NCBI RefSeq assembly: GCF_030555055.1 | Contig: NZ_JAMOAO010000001.1 | Span: forward strand, 5,766,001 to 5,830,000 | Length of the DNA stretch: 64,000 bases | Reading direction: 5' to 3' | From: Nocardiopsis sp. YSL2 | GTDB lineage: Bacteria; Actinomycetota; Actinomycetes; Streptosporangiales; Streptosporangiaceae | Part shown: piece after piece, positions 17,275 through 26,335 of the stretch | Position numbering within the stretch: position 1 is the first letter of the stretch | Layout of the letters: every line of letters starts with the position of its first letter | Program-made: the position numbers and the translations under genes | The notes under the pieces: generated by a model | Told to the model about the DNA's origin: nothing | Seen by the model: only the letters and a program-made list of their open reading frames with translations | The model's database searches: none

Positions 17275-17309
17275 ACTGACCGTTGGTCAGTAGTATGACT
17301 GACGGTCAT
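17275..17309. promoter_or_regulatory. Tandem TetR-type operators in divergent promoter
   Basis: ACTGACCGTTGGTCAGT (17275-17291) is a perfect 7-bp-arm palindrome; ATGACTGACGGTCAT (17295-17309) is a second, 5-bp-arm palindrome overlapping the first by spacing. A TAGTAT box (17291-17296) sits between them. The placement between the methyltransferase and flavoprotein genes suits repression of both directions by the neighbouring TetR protein. Confidence 0.65.
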
Positions 17310-17342
17310 TCACTCTTGTCAAACGTCTCAGGGAGCCAGCAC

Positions 17343-18269
17343 ATGGACCACACCGCTCGGCAGTACGACACCGTGATCATCGGCGGCGGGCCCGCCGGCC
17401 TGACCGCCGCACAGTCCCTGACCCGCTACCGCCACCGCACCCTGGTCATCGAGTCCCCCACCCCACCCCGCAACGCCGCCTCCCGCGGCGTGCACGGCCT
17501 GATCGGCCTGGAGGGCGCCACCCCCGACGAGCTTCGCGCCCGCGCCTGGGAGGAGCTGGACCGCTACGGATTGGCACGCCGGCTCGACGCCACGGTCAGC
17601 GAGATCACCCCACTGGCCGACGACGGCTTCACCGTGCGCATGGACGACGGCACCACCGTCTGGGCCCGCGACGTCATCCTGGCCACCGGTGTCATCGACC
17701 AGCACCCCGACGAGGTGGAGGGCTTCGCCGCCTGCTGGGGCCGCACGGTCATCCACTGCCCGTTCTGCATCGGAGAGGAAAACGCCGACCGCACCTGGGC
17801 CCTGGTCTCCGACGAACCTCTCTACCTCGGTATGGCCGCCACCGCCTTCCGCCCCTGGACCGGCGACGCCATCGCCATCGCCCCGCCCTGGCTGCCCGGC
17901 GCCCAGGAATTGCGCCGCAGCCTGCGCGAGCGGGGCAGCGACCTGGTCCTGGGCGAGATCGCCCGCCTGCACCACACCGACGGCGACCTGCGTGCCGTGG
18001 AGATGGCCGACGGCACCGTCCTGGAGCGCCAGACTCTGCTGTGGCCGCGGCCGCAGCGGCAGGTCCCGCTGGTGGAACGCCTGGTCAAGGAGCACGGCCT
18101 CGCCCTGGACGACGGCTACGTCACCGTGGACGACGGCCGCCAGACCAGCATCCCCGGCCTCTACGCCGCCGGCGACCTGACCGGCAAAACCTGGGAGCAG
18201 GGAATCGTCCCCGCCGTCACCGCCGGAGCCGCAGCCGCCGACGCCATCCACTTCGCCCACCTGGCCTGA
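17343..18269 (+). CDS. Thioredoxin reductase-like FAD/NAD(P)-binding oxidoreductase
   Basis: 308-aa flavoprotein of the thioredoxin-reductase-like class. FAD site VIIGGGPAGLTAAQSL near the N-terminus, ATG motif VILATGV, a CxxC (HCPFC, about residue 139) in the position of the TrxR redox disulfide, and the C-terminal FAD motif GLYAAGDLTG. The NADPH-domain GxGxxA signature is weak (YLGMAATAF), so cofactor use is uncertain. The ATG at 17343 has GGGAG upstream. It heads a two-gene operon controlled by the TetR-type operators; a role in resistance to, or tailoring of, a small molecule is inferred. Confidence 0.88.
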   Translation: MDHTARQYDTVIIGGGPAGLTAAQSLTRYRHRTLVIESPTPPRNAASRGVHGLIGLEGATPDELRARAWEELDRYGLARRLDATVSEITPLADDGFTVRMDDGTTVWARDVILATGVIDQHPDEVEGFAACWGRTVIHCPFCIGEENADRTWALVSDEPLYLGMAATAFRPWTGDAIAIAPPWLPGAQELRRSLRERGSDLVLGEIARLHHTDGDLRAVEMADGTVLERQTLLWPRPQRQVPLVERLVKEHGLALDDGYVTVDDGRQTSIPGLYAAGDLTGKTWEQGIVPAVTAGAAAADAIHFAHLA

Positions 18270-18297
18270 CAGCCCCGACACCCCACCGGAGCCCTCC

Positions 18298-18924
18298 GTG
18301 CCCGAACGAGACTTCACCGCCTACATCGACCACATCGGCGACCGCACCGACCTCTACCGGGCCGTGGCCGCCCACACCGGAGCCCGCCGCGTCCTCTACC
18401 CCGGCAGCTACCTCGACCTGACCCCCTCCTACGTCTGGGCCCACGTCACCTACCTCGACGCCGACGCCCGCGCACGCAAAGCCTTCCAAGGCACCCACGC
18501 CACCACGCTCGCCACCCGGCACAAGCAGTACCCCGAGCGGCCCCGCATCGCGTTCGTGCCCGGCGACTACACACACACCCTCGCCGAGCTACCCGCGGCC
18601 GAGTGGGACCTGGTGATCTCCCTGTACGCGGGCCCCGTCTGCGAACACGCCACCCGGTGCCTGCGCCCCTCAGGCTGGCTCCTGGCCAACAACAGCCACG
18701 CCGACGCCGGCCTCGCCCACCTCGACCCCCGCTACCGGCTCGCCGCGGTCCTGCACCACCGCTCCGGCCGCTACCACCTCACCACCCACGACCTCGGCCG
18801 CTACCTGCAGCCCAAGCGTTTGCCCCACCCCACCCGCGAACAACTCCACACCGCAGGCAGAGGCACCGCCTACACCCACCCGGCCACCTCCTACCTCTTC
18901 CGCCTCCACACGGACGAACGGTAG
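18298..18924 (+). CDS. Methyltransferase-like Rossmann protein
   Basis: 208 aa. RRVLYPGSYLDLTPSYVWAHVTYLDAD resembles motifs I and II of class I SAM-dependent methyltransferases although the glycine-rich loop is unusual; WDLVISLYAG and LRPSGWLLANNSHAD fit motifs IV and V. Starts at GTG 18298, 28 bp after the flavoprotein stop, with a GGAG site, so it is co-transcribed. Function not known; the operon pairs a reductase with a methyltransferase-like enzyme. Confidence 0.7.
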   Translation: MPERDFTAYIDHIGDRTDLYRAVAAHTGARRVLYPGSYLDLTPSYVWAHVTYLDADARARKAFQGTHATTLATRHKQYPERPRIAFVPGDYTHTLAELPAAEWDLVISLYAGPVCEHATRCLRPSGWLLANNSHADAGLAHLDPRYRLAAVLHHRSGRYHLTTHDLGRYLQPKRLPHPTREQLHTAGRGTAYTHPATSYLFRLHTDER

Positions 18925-19084
18925 ACCCGCCCCGGTGTGCGCGCACCTGGAGGAGCTGGCCGCCAGTAGTCCCCGGGAACCTCGTGGGCCGACCTGCTGG
19001 ACCAAACCGACCCGCCGCCCTGGGCTTCGCGCGGCTCGCCGACGGCGGCCTGGAGCCGCCATGGAGCACGTGGCCCAGGCGGGC

Positions 19085-19300
19085 CACCACGATGGAGGCC
19101 CTGCGGGGTGGTCAGCAACACCCGAAGGGCCCAGGCCATGCACCGCGCGGCGGAGCGCAGGCCGGGAAGGGCAGCGAGCCTGTCCTCCTTGCCCACACGC
19201 ACCGACCGGTTGAGCAGCCAGAAGGTGATCAGCAGATCCAGCACGTCCAGAACGTCGTAGACCGAGGAGGCCTCCAGGCACAGCACGGCGCCCAGACGCC
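19085..19300 (-). pseudogene. Tn3-family transposase fragment
   Basis: About 70 codons reading SVYDVLDVLDLLIT, then RVGKEDRLAALPGLRSAA and ALRVLLT align with the internal segment TVDDALELLDLLMTTRLL ... KVRRLPRLSAE ... AVNVLLE of the intact TnpA at 38092-41088. Neither upstream nor downstream transposase sequence continues. It is a relic of another Tn3-family element, consistent with the resolvase remnant 3 kb away. The rest of 18925-19350 holds nothing I can identify. Confidence 0.6.
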
Positions 19301-19350
19301 CCCACCCTCAGGAACCGGCGCACCGAACCCGCCAGGCCGCCCGGGACACC

Positions 19351-20172
19351 TCACCCCTGCTGGACCGGCACGAGCACCAGCTCAGCGATGTTGACGTGCG
19401 CGGGAGCGGCGACCGAGAACGCGATCGCGCCCGCGATGTCGTCGGCGTCCAACGCACGCAGCTGGGAACGCATCTGCGACAGGCTCGCCTTCATCGTCTC
19501 ATCGCGCATGTCCGCACCGAGCTCGGTGACCGTCACCCCCGGCTCCACGACGCGCACACGCACCCCGCGCGGACCCAGTTCGGCACGCAGGTTCCGGCTC
19601 AGGTGCGCCACGGCGGCCTTGGTCGCCGCGTACACCGACCAGTCGGGGTACAGAAGGTGACCGGCCACCGAACCCACCAGGACCAGGTCCGCGGCACCGC
19701 CCCGCTCAGCAGCGCTGAGCAGGTCGTCGGTGAACGCGTGCGCGGTGTGCAACAGCCCGCGCAGGTTCACGTCGATCATGCGGTCCCACTCCCGCACGGC
19801 ACCGCCGGCGAACGGCGCGCCCACCATCGCCCCGGCGTTGGCCACGACCAGGTCGACGGGGCCCAGCCGCGCGCGGACGGTACGGGCCGCCTCGCCCATC
19901 GCCTCGGAGTCGACCACGTCCACCGCCAGGGGCAGGGCCGCGGCCCTTCCGGTACGGCCGAGTTCTTCGGCCAGGTCCTCGAGCCGGCCCTGGCGGCGGC
20001 CCAGCACGGCCACGGCCGCGCCGCCGGCGGCCAACCCTCGGGCGGTGGCCGCACCGATACCGCTGGAGGCGCCGGTCACGACCGCGACCCGCCCCGAGAG
20101 CCGACCGCCCGACCCTGCGCCGCGGTCAGAGGAACCAGAGGAGACAGCAGTGGTGTTCGCATCGTTCGTCAT
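19351..20172 (-). CDS. Short-chain dehydrogenase/reductase (SDR)
   Basis: 273-aa classical SDR: TGASSGIG nucleotide-binding turn (about residues 34-41), NAG motif, catalytic Ser in LVGSVAG and YAATK (Tyr-x-x-x-Lys). The first 25 residues are a Ser/Gly-rich extension. Divergent from an XRE regulator gene, which may control it. Oxidoreductase of unknown substrate. Confidence 0.92.
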   Translation of the reverse strand: MTNDANTTAVSSGSSDRGAGSGGRLSGRVAVVTGASSGIGAATARGLAAGGAAVAVLGRRQGRLEDLAEELGRTGRAAALPLAVDVVDSEAMGEAARTVRARLGPVDLVVANAGAMVGAPFAGGAVREWDRMIDVNLRGLLHTAHAFTDDLLSAAERGGAADLVLVGSVAGHLLYPDWSVYAATKAAVAHLSRNLRAELGPRGVRVRVVEPGVTVTELGADMRDETMKASLSQMRSQLRALDADDIAGAIAFSVAAPAHVNIAELVLVPVQQG

Positions 20173-20300
20173 GGACCCCACCGTGCCCGCCCGCGCCCCC
20201 GCCGCCCAGGCCGCGCACCACCCCGGGGCGGCGAACATGGGAGTGGCACGGCCACCCTGCGCCCTCGCACCCCGCCCCGCCCGCGCCTAAGGTCGAGGAC

Positions 20301-21155
20301 ATGGACACCGACAACCCGCTCGGCCGGTTCCTGCGGGCCCGCCGCGCCCTCACCAGCCCGCAGCAGACCGGACTCCCCCAGACGGGCCGGCGCCGCGTAC
20401 CGGGACTGCGCCGCGAAGAGGTCGCGATCCTGTCGGGGGTGAGCACCGACTACTACGTCCGCCTGGAGCAGGGCCGCGAGCGCAGCCCCTCCGCGCAGGT
20501 CGTGGACGCCCTGGCCCGCACCCTGGACCTGGACGGGGACGCCAGAGCCCACCTGCACCGGCTGGCCCACCCCACCGGCACCGCCCCGCGCCCGGCGGCG
20601 CGCGACGAACACGTCAGCGCGACCCTGGTGAACATGATGGCGGGCTGGCACCGCACCCCCGCCCTGGTCCTGGGCCGCCACCTGAACGTCCTGGCCCACA
20701 ACGCCCTGGGCGCCGCCCTCTTCGACGGCCACACCCACAGCCGCGACCTGCTGCGACTGGTCTTCCTCGACCCGCAGGCACGCGACTTCTACCCCGACTG
20801 GGAGCAGATCGCGGCTGGCACGGTCGCCGCCCTGCGCGCCGGAGCCGCAGACGACCCCCGGCTCGCCGCGACCGTGGGCGAGCTGTGCCTCAAAAGCGAG
20901 GAGTTCGCCCGGCTCTGGGCCCGCCACGACGTACGCCGCAAGACCCACGAGAGCAAACGCTTCCACCACCGTCTGGTGGGCGAGCTGACCCTGGACTACG
21001 AGACGCTGACCGTCAACAGCGCCCCCGGCCAGCAGCTCATCGTCTACCAGGCCGCCCCGGACAGCACCTCCGAACACGCACTCGCGCTGCTGGGCAGCCT
21101 CACCGCCTCCGGTACCCAACGCACCCGCAATCCCCACCCGGCGCCCGAGCACTGA
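20301..21155 (+). CDS. XRE-family regulator with MmyB-like ligand domain
   Basis: 284 aa. HTH_31-type helix-turn-helix (LRREEVAILSGVSTDYYVRLEQGR, about residues 37-60) followed by the MmyB-like domain (LDPQARDFYPDWEQIA; HDVRRKTHESKRFHHRLVGEL). This architecture is common in actinobacteria next to an SDR gene it controls, exactly as here. TAAGGT at 20288-20293 ends 7 nt before the ATG, so it is probably leaderless. Confidence 0.92.
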   Translation: MDTDNPLGRFLRARRALTSPQQTGLPQTGRRRVPGLRREEVAILSGVSTDYYVRLEQGRERSPSAQVVDALARTLDLDGDARAHLHRLAHPTGTAPRPAARDEHVSATLVNMMAGWHRTPALVLGRHLNVLAHNALGAALFDGHTHSRDLLRLVFLDPQARDFYPDWEQIAAGTVAALRAGAADDPRLAATVGELCLKSEEFARLWARHDVRRKTHESKRFHHRLVGELTLDYETLTVNSAPGQQLIVYQAAPDSTSEHALALLGSLTASGTQRTRNPHPAPEH

Positions 21156-21203
21156 CCCCACCCCGGGTGAGCGGGTTCGTACTCCAGACCGGCGACGCGG
21201 CTC

Positions 21204-22043
21204 TCACCCGGCCAGGAAATCCGCGAGGACCTCGCCCTGGCCCCGGATCGCGTGCCCGGCACCGGGCAGGACCCTGACCTGGGCGTGTGCGACACAGGCG
21301 CGCAGCCGTGCGGCGCTCTCAGCGGAGTCGAACATCAGGTCGCGCTCGCCCACGATCGCCAGCACGGGCATGGCCAGGGCACCCAGCGCCTCATCACAGA
21401 ACCGGGGCAGCCGTTCGGTGCGCGGCCGAAAACGCGCGAAGGTGCGCTCCACCGCCTCCAGCACGGGACGATCCTCGGGCGCGGACAGCCCGGTCATGGC
21501 CCGCACCGCCCGGCGCTTGCCCCAGGGGCCCAGGGCGCGCAGGGCCGTGGCCCCCAGGATCCTGCCCGTGCGCTGGCGCCCCAGGCCGCCCGGGCACAGC
21601 AGCCCCAGGCGCCGCACCCGACCGGGCCGGCCGGTGGCCAGCTCCAGAGCCATCCAACCGCCCAGGGACATACCCACCACGGCCGTGTCGGTCAGCGCGA
21701 GCCCGTCCAGGACCTCCTCCAGCCACCGCAGGTGCGCCCGCCCCGCCAGGGGCGGCCGCGAGGGGGCGCTCAGGCCCGGCTCGCCGATGAGGTCGACGGC
21801 GTACACGCGCGCGCCGCGCGCCAGAGCGGCGATGTCGCCGACCCAGGCGGCGGCGTTGGCGCCCGAGCCGTGCAGGAGCACCACCGGGGGCGCGTCCCGG
21901 GGGCCGCAGGCCACAACGAACGTCTCACCCAGCCCGGTGGACACGCGCAGGTGCTCGGCGGGCACCGGCCACGCGCGCAGGGCGCGCAGGTAGTGCTCGC
22001 GCAGTTCACGCTCCCCGGCCGGTGAGGTGTAGAGGGCGCTCAC
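21204..22043 (-). CDS. Alpha/beta hydrolase
   Basis: 279-aa alpha/beta hydrolase: oxyanion strand VVLLHGSGANAAAW, nucleophile elbow VVGMSLGGW (Ser near residue 126), acid in LAIVGERDLMF and His in LPGAGHAIRGQG. The GTG start overlaps the stop of the HTH gene upstream (GTGA), implying co-translation. Substrate unknown. Confidence 0.9.
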   Translation of the reverse strand: MSALYTSPAGERELREHYLRALRAWPVPAEHLRVSTGLGETFVVACGPRDAPPVVLLHGSGANAAAWVGDIAALARGARVYAVDLIGEPGLSAPSRPPLAGRAHLRWLEEVLDGLALTDTAVVGMSLGGWMALELATGRPGRVRRLGLLCPGGLGRQRTGRILGATALRALGPWGKRRAVRAMTGLSAPEDRPVLEAVERTFARFRPRTERLPRFCDEALGALAMPVLAIVGERDLMFDSAESAARLRACVAHAQVRVLPGAGHAIRGQGEVLADFLAG

Positions 22044-22468
22044 GGGGCCAGGACGCCTTCCATGTAGTCGAACAGGCGGGCGGTCTCACCCAGACCGCCC
22101 AGGACCACGACCTTCAACCGTGCCCGGTCGCGGTCGTAGACGCACTCCACGCGCAGCGGCTGCCCGCCGGGCCGCGGGCCCGCGGCCATACCGGTGAGCA
22201 GGGTGGTGACCCGGTCCGCGGTGCGGGCGTCCACGCCGTCGACCTCGACGATGCTGGACGCCTCGGCATGAGGGGGTGCCGCCCGTCCGGGCGTGGCGCC
22301 GGGAACGGGGGTGCCGGTGAAGGCCTCCAGGTCGGCGGGGGAGACGCGGTACTGCTTGCCGATACGCACCGCGCGCAACCGCCCCTCGCGCACGTAGTTG
22401 CGGATGGTGCGCACATGCAGCCCCAGCAGGTCGGCGACCTGGTCCACGGAATACAGATGATCTGTCAC
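22040..22468 (-). CDS. Excisionase/MerR-type helix-turn-helix protein
   Basis: About 142 aa. N-terminal winged HTH of the excisionase (HTH_17) type: YSVDQVADLLGLHVRTIRNYVREGRLRAVRIGKQYRVSPADLEAF minus its middle is visible over residues 6-50; the C-terminal 70 residues form a small alpha/beta domain (RVECVYDRDRARLKVVVLGG). The GTG at 22468 lies 6 nt after a TAGGGT box (22480-22475); GTG codons at 22471 and 22474 are alternatives. First gene of a two-gene operon with the hydrolase. Presumably a regulator, not a phage excisionase. Confidence 0.8.
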   Translation of the reverse strand: MTDHLYSVDQVADLLGLHVRTIRNYVREGRLRAVRIGKQYRVSPADLEAFTGTPVPGATPGRAAPPHAEASSIVEVDGVDARTADRVTTLLTGMAAGPRPGGQPLRVECVYDRDRARLKVVVLGGLGETARLFDYMEGVLAP

Positions 22469-22736
22469 CACCACACCCTAACCTTCCCCATTTTCCTCGA
22501 CAAGGGAGAGAATCACAGGAAAACAAGGAGTGATACGGAGCACCGGTGGAGGTCCGACCCCACGACGCACCCCGAACCGGAACCGGCCGACCCCCACATC
22601 CGCACCAGCGCAACCCCGCCTCCGACCACAGCCCCCCACGCCGCGACCGACCACACACCCACCCACCACCCCGCACAGCGGCGCGCGCACCACAGGCCAC
22701 CCCGCACCCGACACGGCCTGTGGCAGGATCCCTGCC

Positions 22737-23663
22737 ATGTCCGCACGCCAACTCCACATCCTGGGCACCTCCAGCGCGGTACCCACCAAACGCCGCAACC
22801 ACAACGGCTACTTCCTGCGCTGGGACCACCACGGCATCCTCTTCGACCCCGGCGAAGGCACCCAGCGCCAGATGCGCCACGCCGGCCTGTCCGCCTCCGA
22901 CCTGACCCGCGTGTGCATCACCCACTTCCACGGCGACCACTGCCTGGGCCTGCCCGGCATCATCCAACGCATCTCCCGCGACCGCCTCACCCACCCCGTA
23001 CGCGTGGCCTACCCCCACCAGGACCGCCACTACTGGCAGCGGCTGCGCCACGCCAGCTCCTTCCACGACAGCGCCCTCGTCCTGGGCCAAGGCATGGGCG
23101 CCAACGGCAGCTGCCCACTCGGCGAGGACGACCTGCACCTGAGCGCCCTGCCCCTGGCACACTCCATCCCCACCTACGGCTACCGCCTGGCCGAACCCGA
23201 CGGATGGCGCATGCTCCCCCAGGCCCTGGCCCACCACGGCATCAGCGGCCCCCTCATCGGCCGCCTGCGCCGCGAAGGCACCGCCACCTCCCCCCACGGC
23301 CACACCGTCCACCTGTCCCAGTGCGCCCGCCCCCGCCCCGGACAGGTGTTCGCCTTCGTCATGGACACCGGCGAGTGCGACCAAGCCCTGGCCCTGGCCC
23401 AAGACGCCGACATGCTCGTCATCGAGTCGACCTACCTGGAACAGGAAGCCGACCTCGCCCGCGCCCACGGCCACCTCACCGCATCCCAGGCCGCCCGCAT
23501 CGCCGCCCGCGCCCAAGCACGCACCCTGGTCCTGACCCACATCTCCGAACGCTACGAACACGGCGACGACCAGCGCTTCCTGGACCAGGCCGCCGCCGAA
23601 TTCGACGGCACCATCCACCTCGCCCAGGACCTGGACCGCATCCCGCTACCGCCCCGCCACTGA
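22737..23663 (+). CDS. rnz: Ribonuclease Z
   Basis: 308-aa metallo-beta-lactamase-fold tRNase Z. Signature THFHGDHCLGLPG (zinc ligands) at about residue 63, downstream Asp in FVMDTGE and His in LVLTHISERY. It removes 3' trailers from tRNA precursors. A CAGGAT box (22724-22729) ends 7 nt before the ATG (leaderless). Length is normal for the bacterial short form. Confidence 0.93.
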   Translation: MSARQLHILGTSSAVPTKRRNHNGYFLRWDHHGILFDPGEGTQRQMRHAGLSASDLTRVCITHFHGDHCLGLPGIIQRISRDRLTHPVRVAYPHQDRHYWQRLRHASSFHDSALVLGQGMGANGSCPLGEDDLHLSALPLAHSIPTYGYRLAEPDGWRMLPQALAHHGISGPLIGRLRREGTATSPHGHTVHLSQCARPRPGQVFAFVMDTGECDQALALAQDADMLVIESTYLEQEADLARAHGHLTASQAARIAARAQARTLVLTHISERYEHGDDQRFLDQAAAEFDGTIHLAQDLDRIPLPPRH

Positions 23664-23818
23664 CCAGGCCCGCCCATGGTGTAGCTTGGCACCCGCAACG
23701 CACGGCACGACCAGGGGAGGTGAGCAGCGATCCTCGCAGTCACCCAAGGGGCGCCCTCACCACGGAGTGGCACGACCACCACCTGAACACGGGCGACCCA
23801 CGTGATCGAAAGGTTTCC

Positions 23819-24601
23819 GTGGCCCTCCCACACCCCGACACCGACCAGCTCTCGGCCCTGACCCAACGCCTGCGCCGAGCCGGATGCGTCTTCGCCGAAG
23901 ACGAGGCGGCCCTGATCACCGCCACCGCCCGCACCCCCGGCGACATCGACCGCATGGCCCGCCACCGCTGCGCCGGCGTGCCCCTGCAACACGCCCTGGG
24001 CTGGGCCGAGTTCTGCGGACTGCGCCTGCGCGTGGACCCCGGCGTGTTCGTCCCCCGCCCCCGCAGCGAGTTCCTGGCCCGCCAGGCCGCCGCACTGTCC
24101 CCGCCCACCGGCCTGGCCGTGGACCTGTGCTGCGGCACCGGCGCCCTGGGCGCGGCCCTGACCCACCACCACCCCGCCCTGGAACTGCACGCCGCCGACA
24201 TCGACCCCGCCAGCCTGGCCTGCGCCCGCCACAACCTGCCCCGCGCCCACCTGCACCAGGGCGACCTCTTCGACGCCCTGCCCGACCACCTGGCCCACAG
24301 CATCGACATCCTCCTGGCCAACGTCCCCTACGTCCCCAGCGGCCACATCCCCCTGCTGCCCTCCGAGGCCCGCGACCACGAACAGCACCGCGCCCTGGAC
24401 GGCGGCCACGACGGCCTGGACCTGCTCCGCCGCGTCAGCGACCAGGCCCCGCACTGGCTGGCACCCGGAGGACACCTACTCGTGGAGGTCAGCCAGGACC
24501 AGGCCCCCGCCGCCCGCGACGCCTTCACCCGCGCCGGCCTCACCTGCCGGGTGGACCACTGCCCCGAACAGGAGGCCACCGTCATCACCGGCACCCTGTG
24601 A
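23819..24601 (+). CDS. HemK/PrmC-like protein N5-glutamine methyltransferase
   Basis: 260-aa class I methyltransferase. VDLCCGTGALG is motif I, and ANVPYVPSG is the (N/D)PPY-type catalytic motif in its NVPY form, as found in the actinobacterial putative protein N5-glutamine methyltransferase group; VPLQHALGWAEFCGLRLRVDPGVFVPRPRSE minus its middle is the typical PrmC N-terminal linker. The GTG at 23819 has AAAGG upstream; the frame is open upstream to 23719 and a longer form cannot be excluded. A TAGCTT box near 23682 could serve as promoter. It is probably not the main release-factor methyltransferase PrmC, which normally lies beside prfA. Confidence 0.85.
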   Translation: MALPHPDTDQLSALTQRLRRAGCVFAEDEAALITATARTPGDIDRMARHRCAGVPLQHALGWAEFCGLRLRVDPGVFVPRPRSEFLARQAAALSPPTGLAVDLCCGTGALGAALTHHHPALELHAADIDPASLACARHNLPRAHLHQGDLFDALPDHLAHSIDILLANVPYVPSGHIPLLPSEARDHEQHRALDGGHDGLDLLRRVSDQAPHWLAPGGHLLVEVSQDQAPAARDAFTRAGLTCRVDHCPEQEATVITGTL

Positions 24602-24663
24602 CCGGCCGGGGCGGCCACCCACCCAGGTAGCCGCCCCCACCACCGATGACGCATCCTGGACCC

Positions 24664-25371
24664 ATGCCCGCACCCGACGACCACGCCGCCGCACTGGCCC
24701 GCCTGGCAGGCCTGCTCGCCGACCCCACCCGCGCCGCCATGTGCCTGGCCCTGCTCGACCACCGCGCCTGGACCGCCGGCGAACTGGCCCGCCACACCGG
24801 CGTGGCACCCTCCACCGCCACCGAGCACCTGACCCGCCTGGTCCAGGGCGGCCTGCTCACACAGCACCACCAGGGCCGCCACCGCTACGTCCGCCTGGCC
24901 GACGCCGCCACCGCACACCTGGTGGAATCCCTGGCCGCCCGCGCCGCACCCGGACCCGCCGCCGCACCGGCACGCACCCTGCGCCAGGACCGCGCCACCG
25001 GAGCACTGGCCCGCGCCCGCACCTGCTACGACCACCTCGCCGGACACCTGGGCTGCGCCATCACCGACGCCATGACCCGCACGGGCCTGCTGGACCAGGA
25101 CACCGGGTTCGCGCTCACCCAGACCGGCCTGGCCTGGTTCGACGAGCACGGCATCGCCCTACCCAAGAGCGGGCGCCGCCCGCTGGCCCGCGCCTGCCTG
25201 GACTGGACCGAACGCCGACCCCACCTGGCGGGCACGGCCGGCGCGGCGCTGTGCACCTGGGTACTGGACTCGGGCTGGTGCGTGCGCGTGGGCTCGGGTC
25301 GCGCACTCCAGACCACCGACTCCGGGCGCACCGCCCTGCAACAACTGTGGGGCGTGCACACCCCCGCCTGA
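24664..25371 (+). CDS. ArsR-type winged-helix regulator
   Basis: 235 aa. N-terminal ArsR HTH (LAGLLADPTRAAMCLALLD; GELARHTGVAPSTATEHLTRLVQGGLL) and a long C-terminal domain typical of the actinobacterial ArsR proteins without an obvious metal site. The start at 24664 is preceded by a CATCCT box (24652-24657), 6 nt away, favouring leaderless translation; ATG 24646 is in frame but would lie upstream of the promoter. Target unknown. Confidence 0.87.
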   Translation: MPAPDDHAAALARLAGLLADPTRAAMCLALLDHRAWTAGELARHTGVAPSTATEHLTRLVQGGLLTQHHQGRHRYVRLADAATAHLVESLAARAAPGPAAAPARTLRQDRATGALARARTCYDHLAGHLGCAITDAMTRTGLLDQDTGFALTQTGLAWFDEHGIALPKSGRRPLARACLDWTERRPHLAGTAGAALCTWVLDSGWCVRVGSGRALQTTDSGRTALQQLWGVHTPA

Positions 25372-25396
25372 ACCCGCACCCCGCCCGCGACCGCGC

Positions 25397-25900
25397 TTGC
25401 ACCCCGACCCCGCCTACCCCGTCGTGACCCCCACCCCCGGCCAGACCCTGTCGGTACGCGCCCCCGCAGTCATCGAGATGCCCGACGGCACGACCGTCAT
25501 CGCCCCCACCCCACAACAGGACACCAACACCACCGCCGGCCAGGACACCGCGAACACCCCCGGTGGGACGGGACCCTCGATCACCGACTGGATGCAGGGG
25601 ATCGGCGCCGTGGTGGCCGCACTGGCCGCCCCGGCCAGCCACACCATCAGCGACCGGTTCCCGGCCGAACACCCGCCCGCACCGGGGCCTGGGCAACGAG
25701 CAGGATCGACGGGCACCGGCCTCGGACCGGGCGGCCTACCGCGACCGCAACACGCCAGAGCGGGCAATCGAGGAGCTCGGCCACAGTGCCACCGCGAAGC
25801 TGCGGGGATCAGCGACACCCAGCCTCAGGCCGACTCCCCGGCCGGGCGCACATTGCCCATCACCCGCTCCACACCGATCCGGATCACCACCCGCTCCGGA
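25397..25900 (+). pseudogene. Frame-disrupted hypothetical gene
   Basis: Codon-biased text begins at a TTG (25397) and reads YPVVTPTPGQTLSVRAPAV and later ITDWMQGIGAVVAALAAPA; after about 25680 the bias shifts to the +2 frame (YRDRNTPERAIEELGHSATA). A single frameshift would join the two. The tail overlaps the 3' end of the PPOX gene on the other strand. No family is recognised; confidence that it is functional is low. Confidence 0.4.
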
Positions 25901-26232
25901 TTGGGACGCGGCGCCCGATAACGCAGGCCGTACAGCCGCTCGGCCTCAGCCACCTCCGCCGGATCGGACACCACCCGCGCGGGCCCCTCCAACGTCGACC
26001 ACCAACGCCCATCGACCTGGCACACCGACACCCGCGTCCCCGGCCGCGCCGCCAGGTTCACCGCCTTGTAACTCGTCGCGGACGTGATCACCCGCACCAC
26101 GTGCTCGCGCGGGTCATAGGTCGCCCCCACCGGCACCTGGTGCACACTCCCATCAGGACGCGGACCGGCCAGCGTGCACAGGTGGCGCGCACGCCAAAAC
26201 TCCAGGAAGGGATCATCGGGGTTCTCGGACAC
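25825..26232 (-). CDS. PPOX-class F420/FMN-dependent protein
   Basis: 135-aa split-beta-barrel flavin/deazaflavin-binding protein (pyridoxamine 5'-phosphate oxidase superfamily). Marks: FLEFWRARHLCTLAGPRPDG, VHQVPVGATYD, VVRVITSATSYKAVNL and WWSTLEGPARV. In actinobacteria this subfamily often uses F420. Start chosen at GTG 26232 (GTGAGG site upstream), with GTG 26238 as alternative. Confidence 0.88.
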   Translation of the reverse strand: MSENPDDPFLEFWRARHLCTLAGPRPDGSVHQVPVGATYDPREHVVRVITSATSYKAVNLAARPGTRVSVCQVDGRWWSTLEGPARVVSDPAEVAEAERLYGLRYRAPRPNPERVVIRIGVERVMGNVRPAGESA

Positions 26233-26335
26233 AGGCACCTCACCTGACTCTCGGCCATCGTTCCAGATCAGAAGCGTACGCCCGCCCCCAACGCGCAACG
26301 CACCGACCACCCCGCCCCCGACCCCAGGACCCACC

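Noticed and set aside
22040..22468. Excisionase-like HTH as evidence of a prophage or ICE
   Set aside because: No integrase, attachment repeats or phage genes are adjacent; the HTH sits in a chromosomal operon with a hydrolase.
23681..23818. A separate small gene starting at GTG 23719 after GGGGAG
   Set aside because: The ribosome site overlaps the GTG and the frame is continuous with the methyltransferase; at most an alternative start.
22022..24601. A single 859-codon frame spanning RNase Z and the methyltransferase
   Set aside because: Only the C-terminal 260 codons carry a family match; the upstream part is the wrong frame of rnz.
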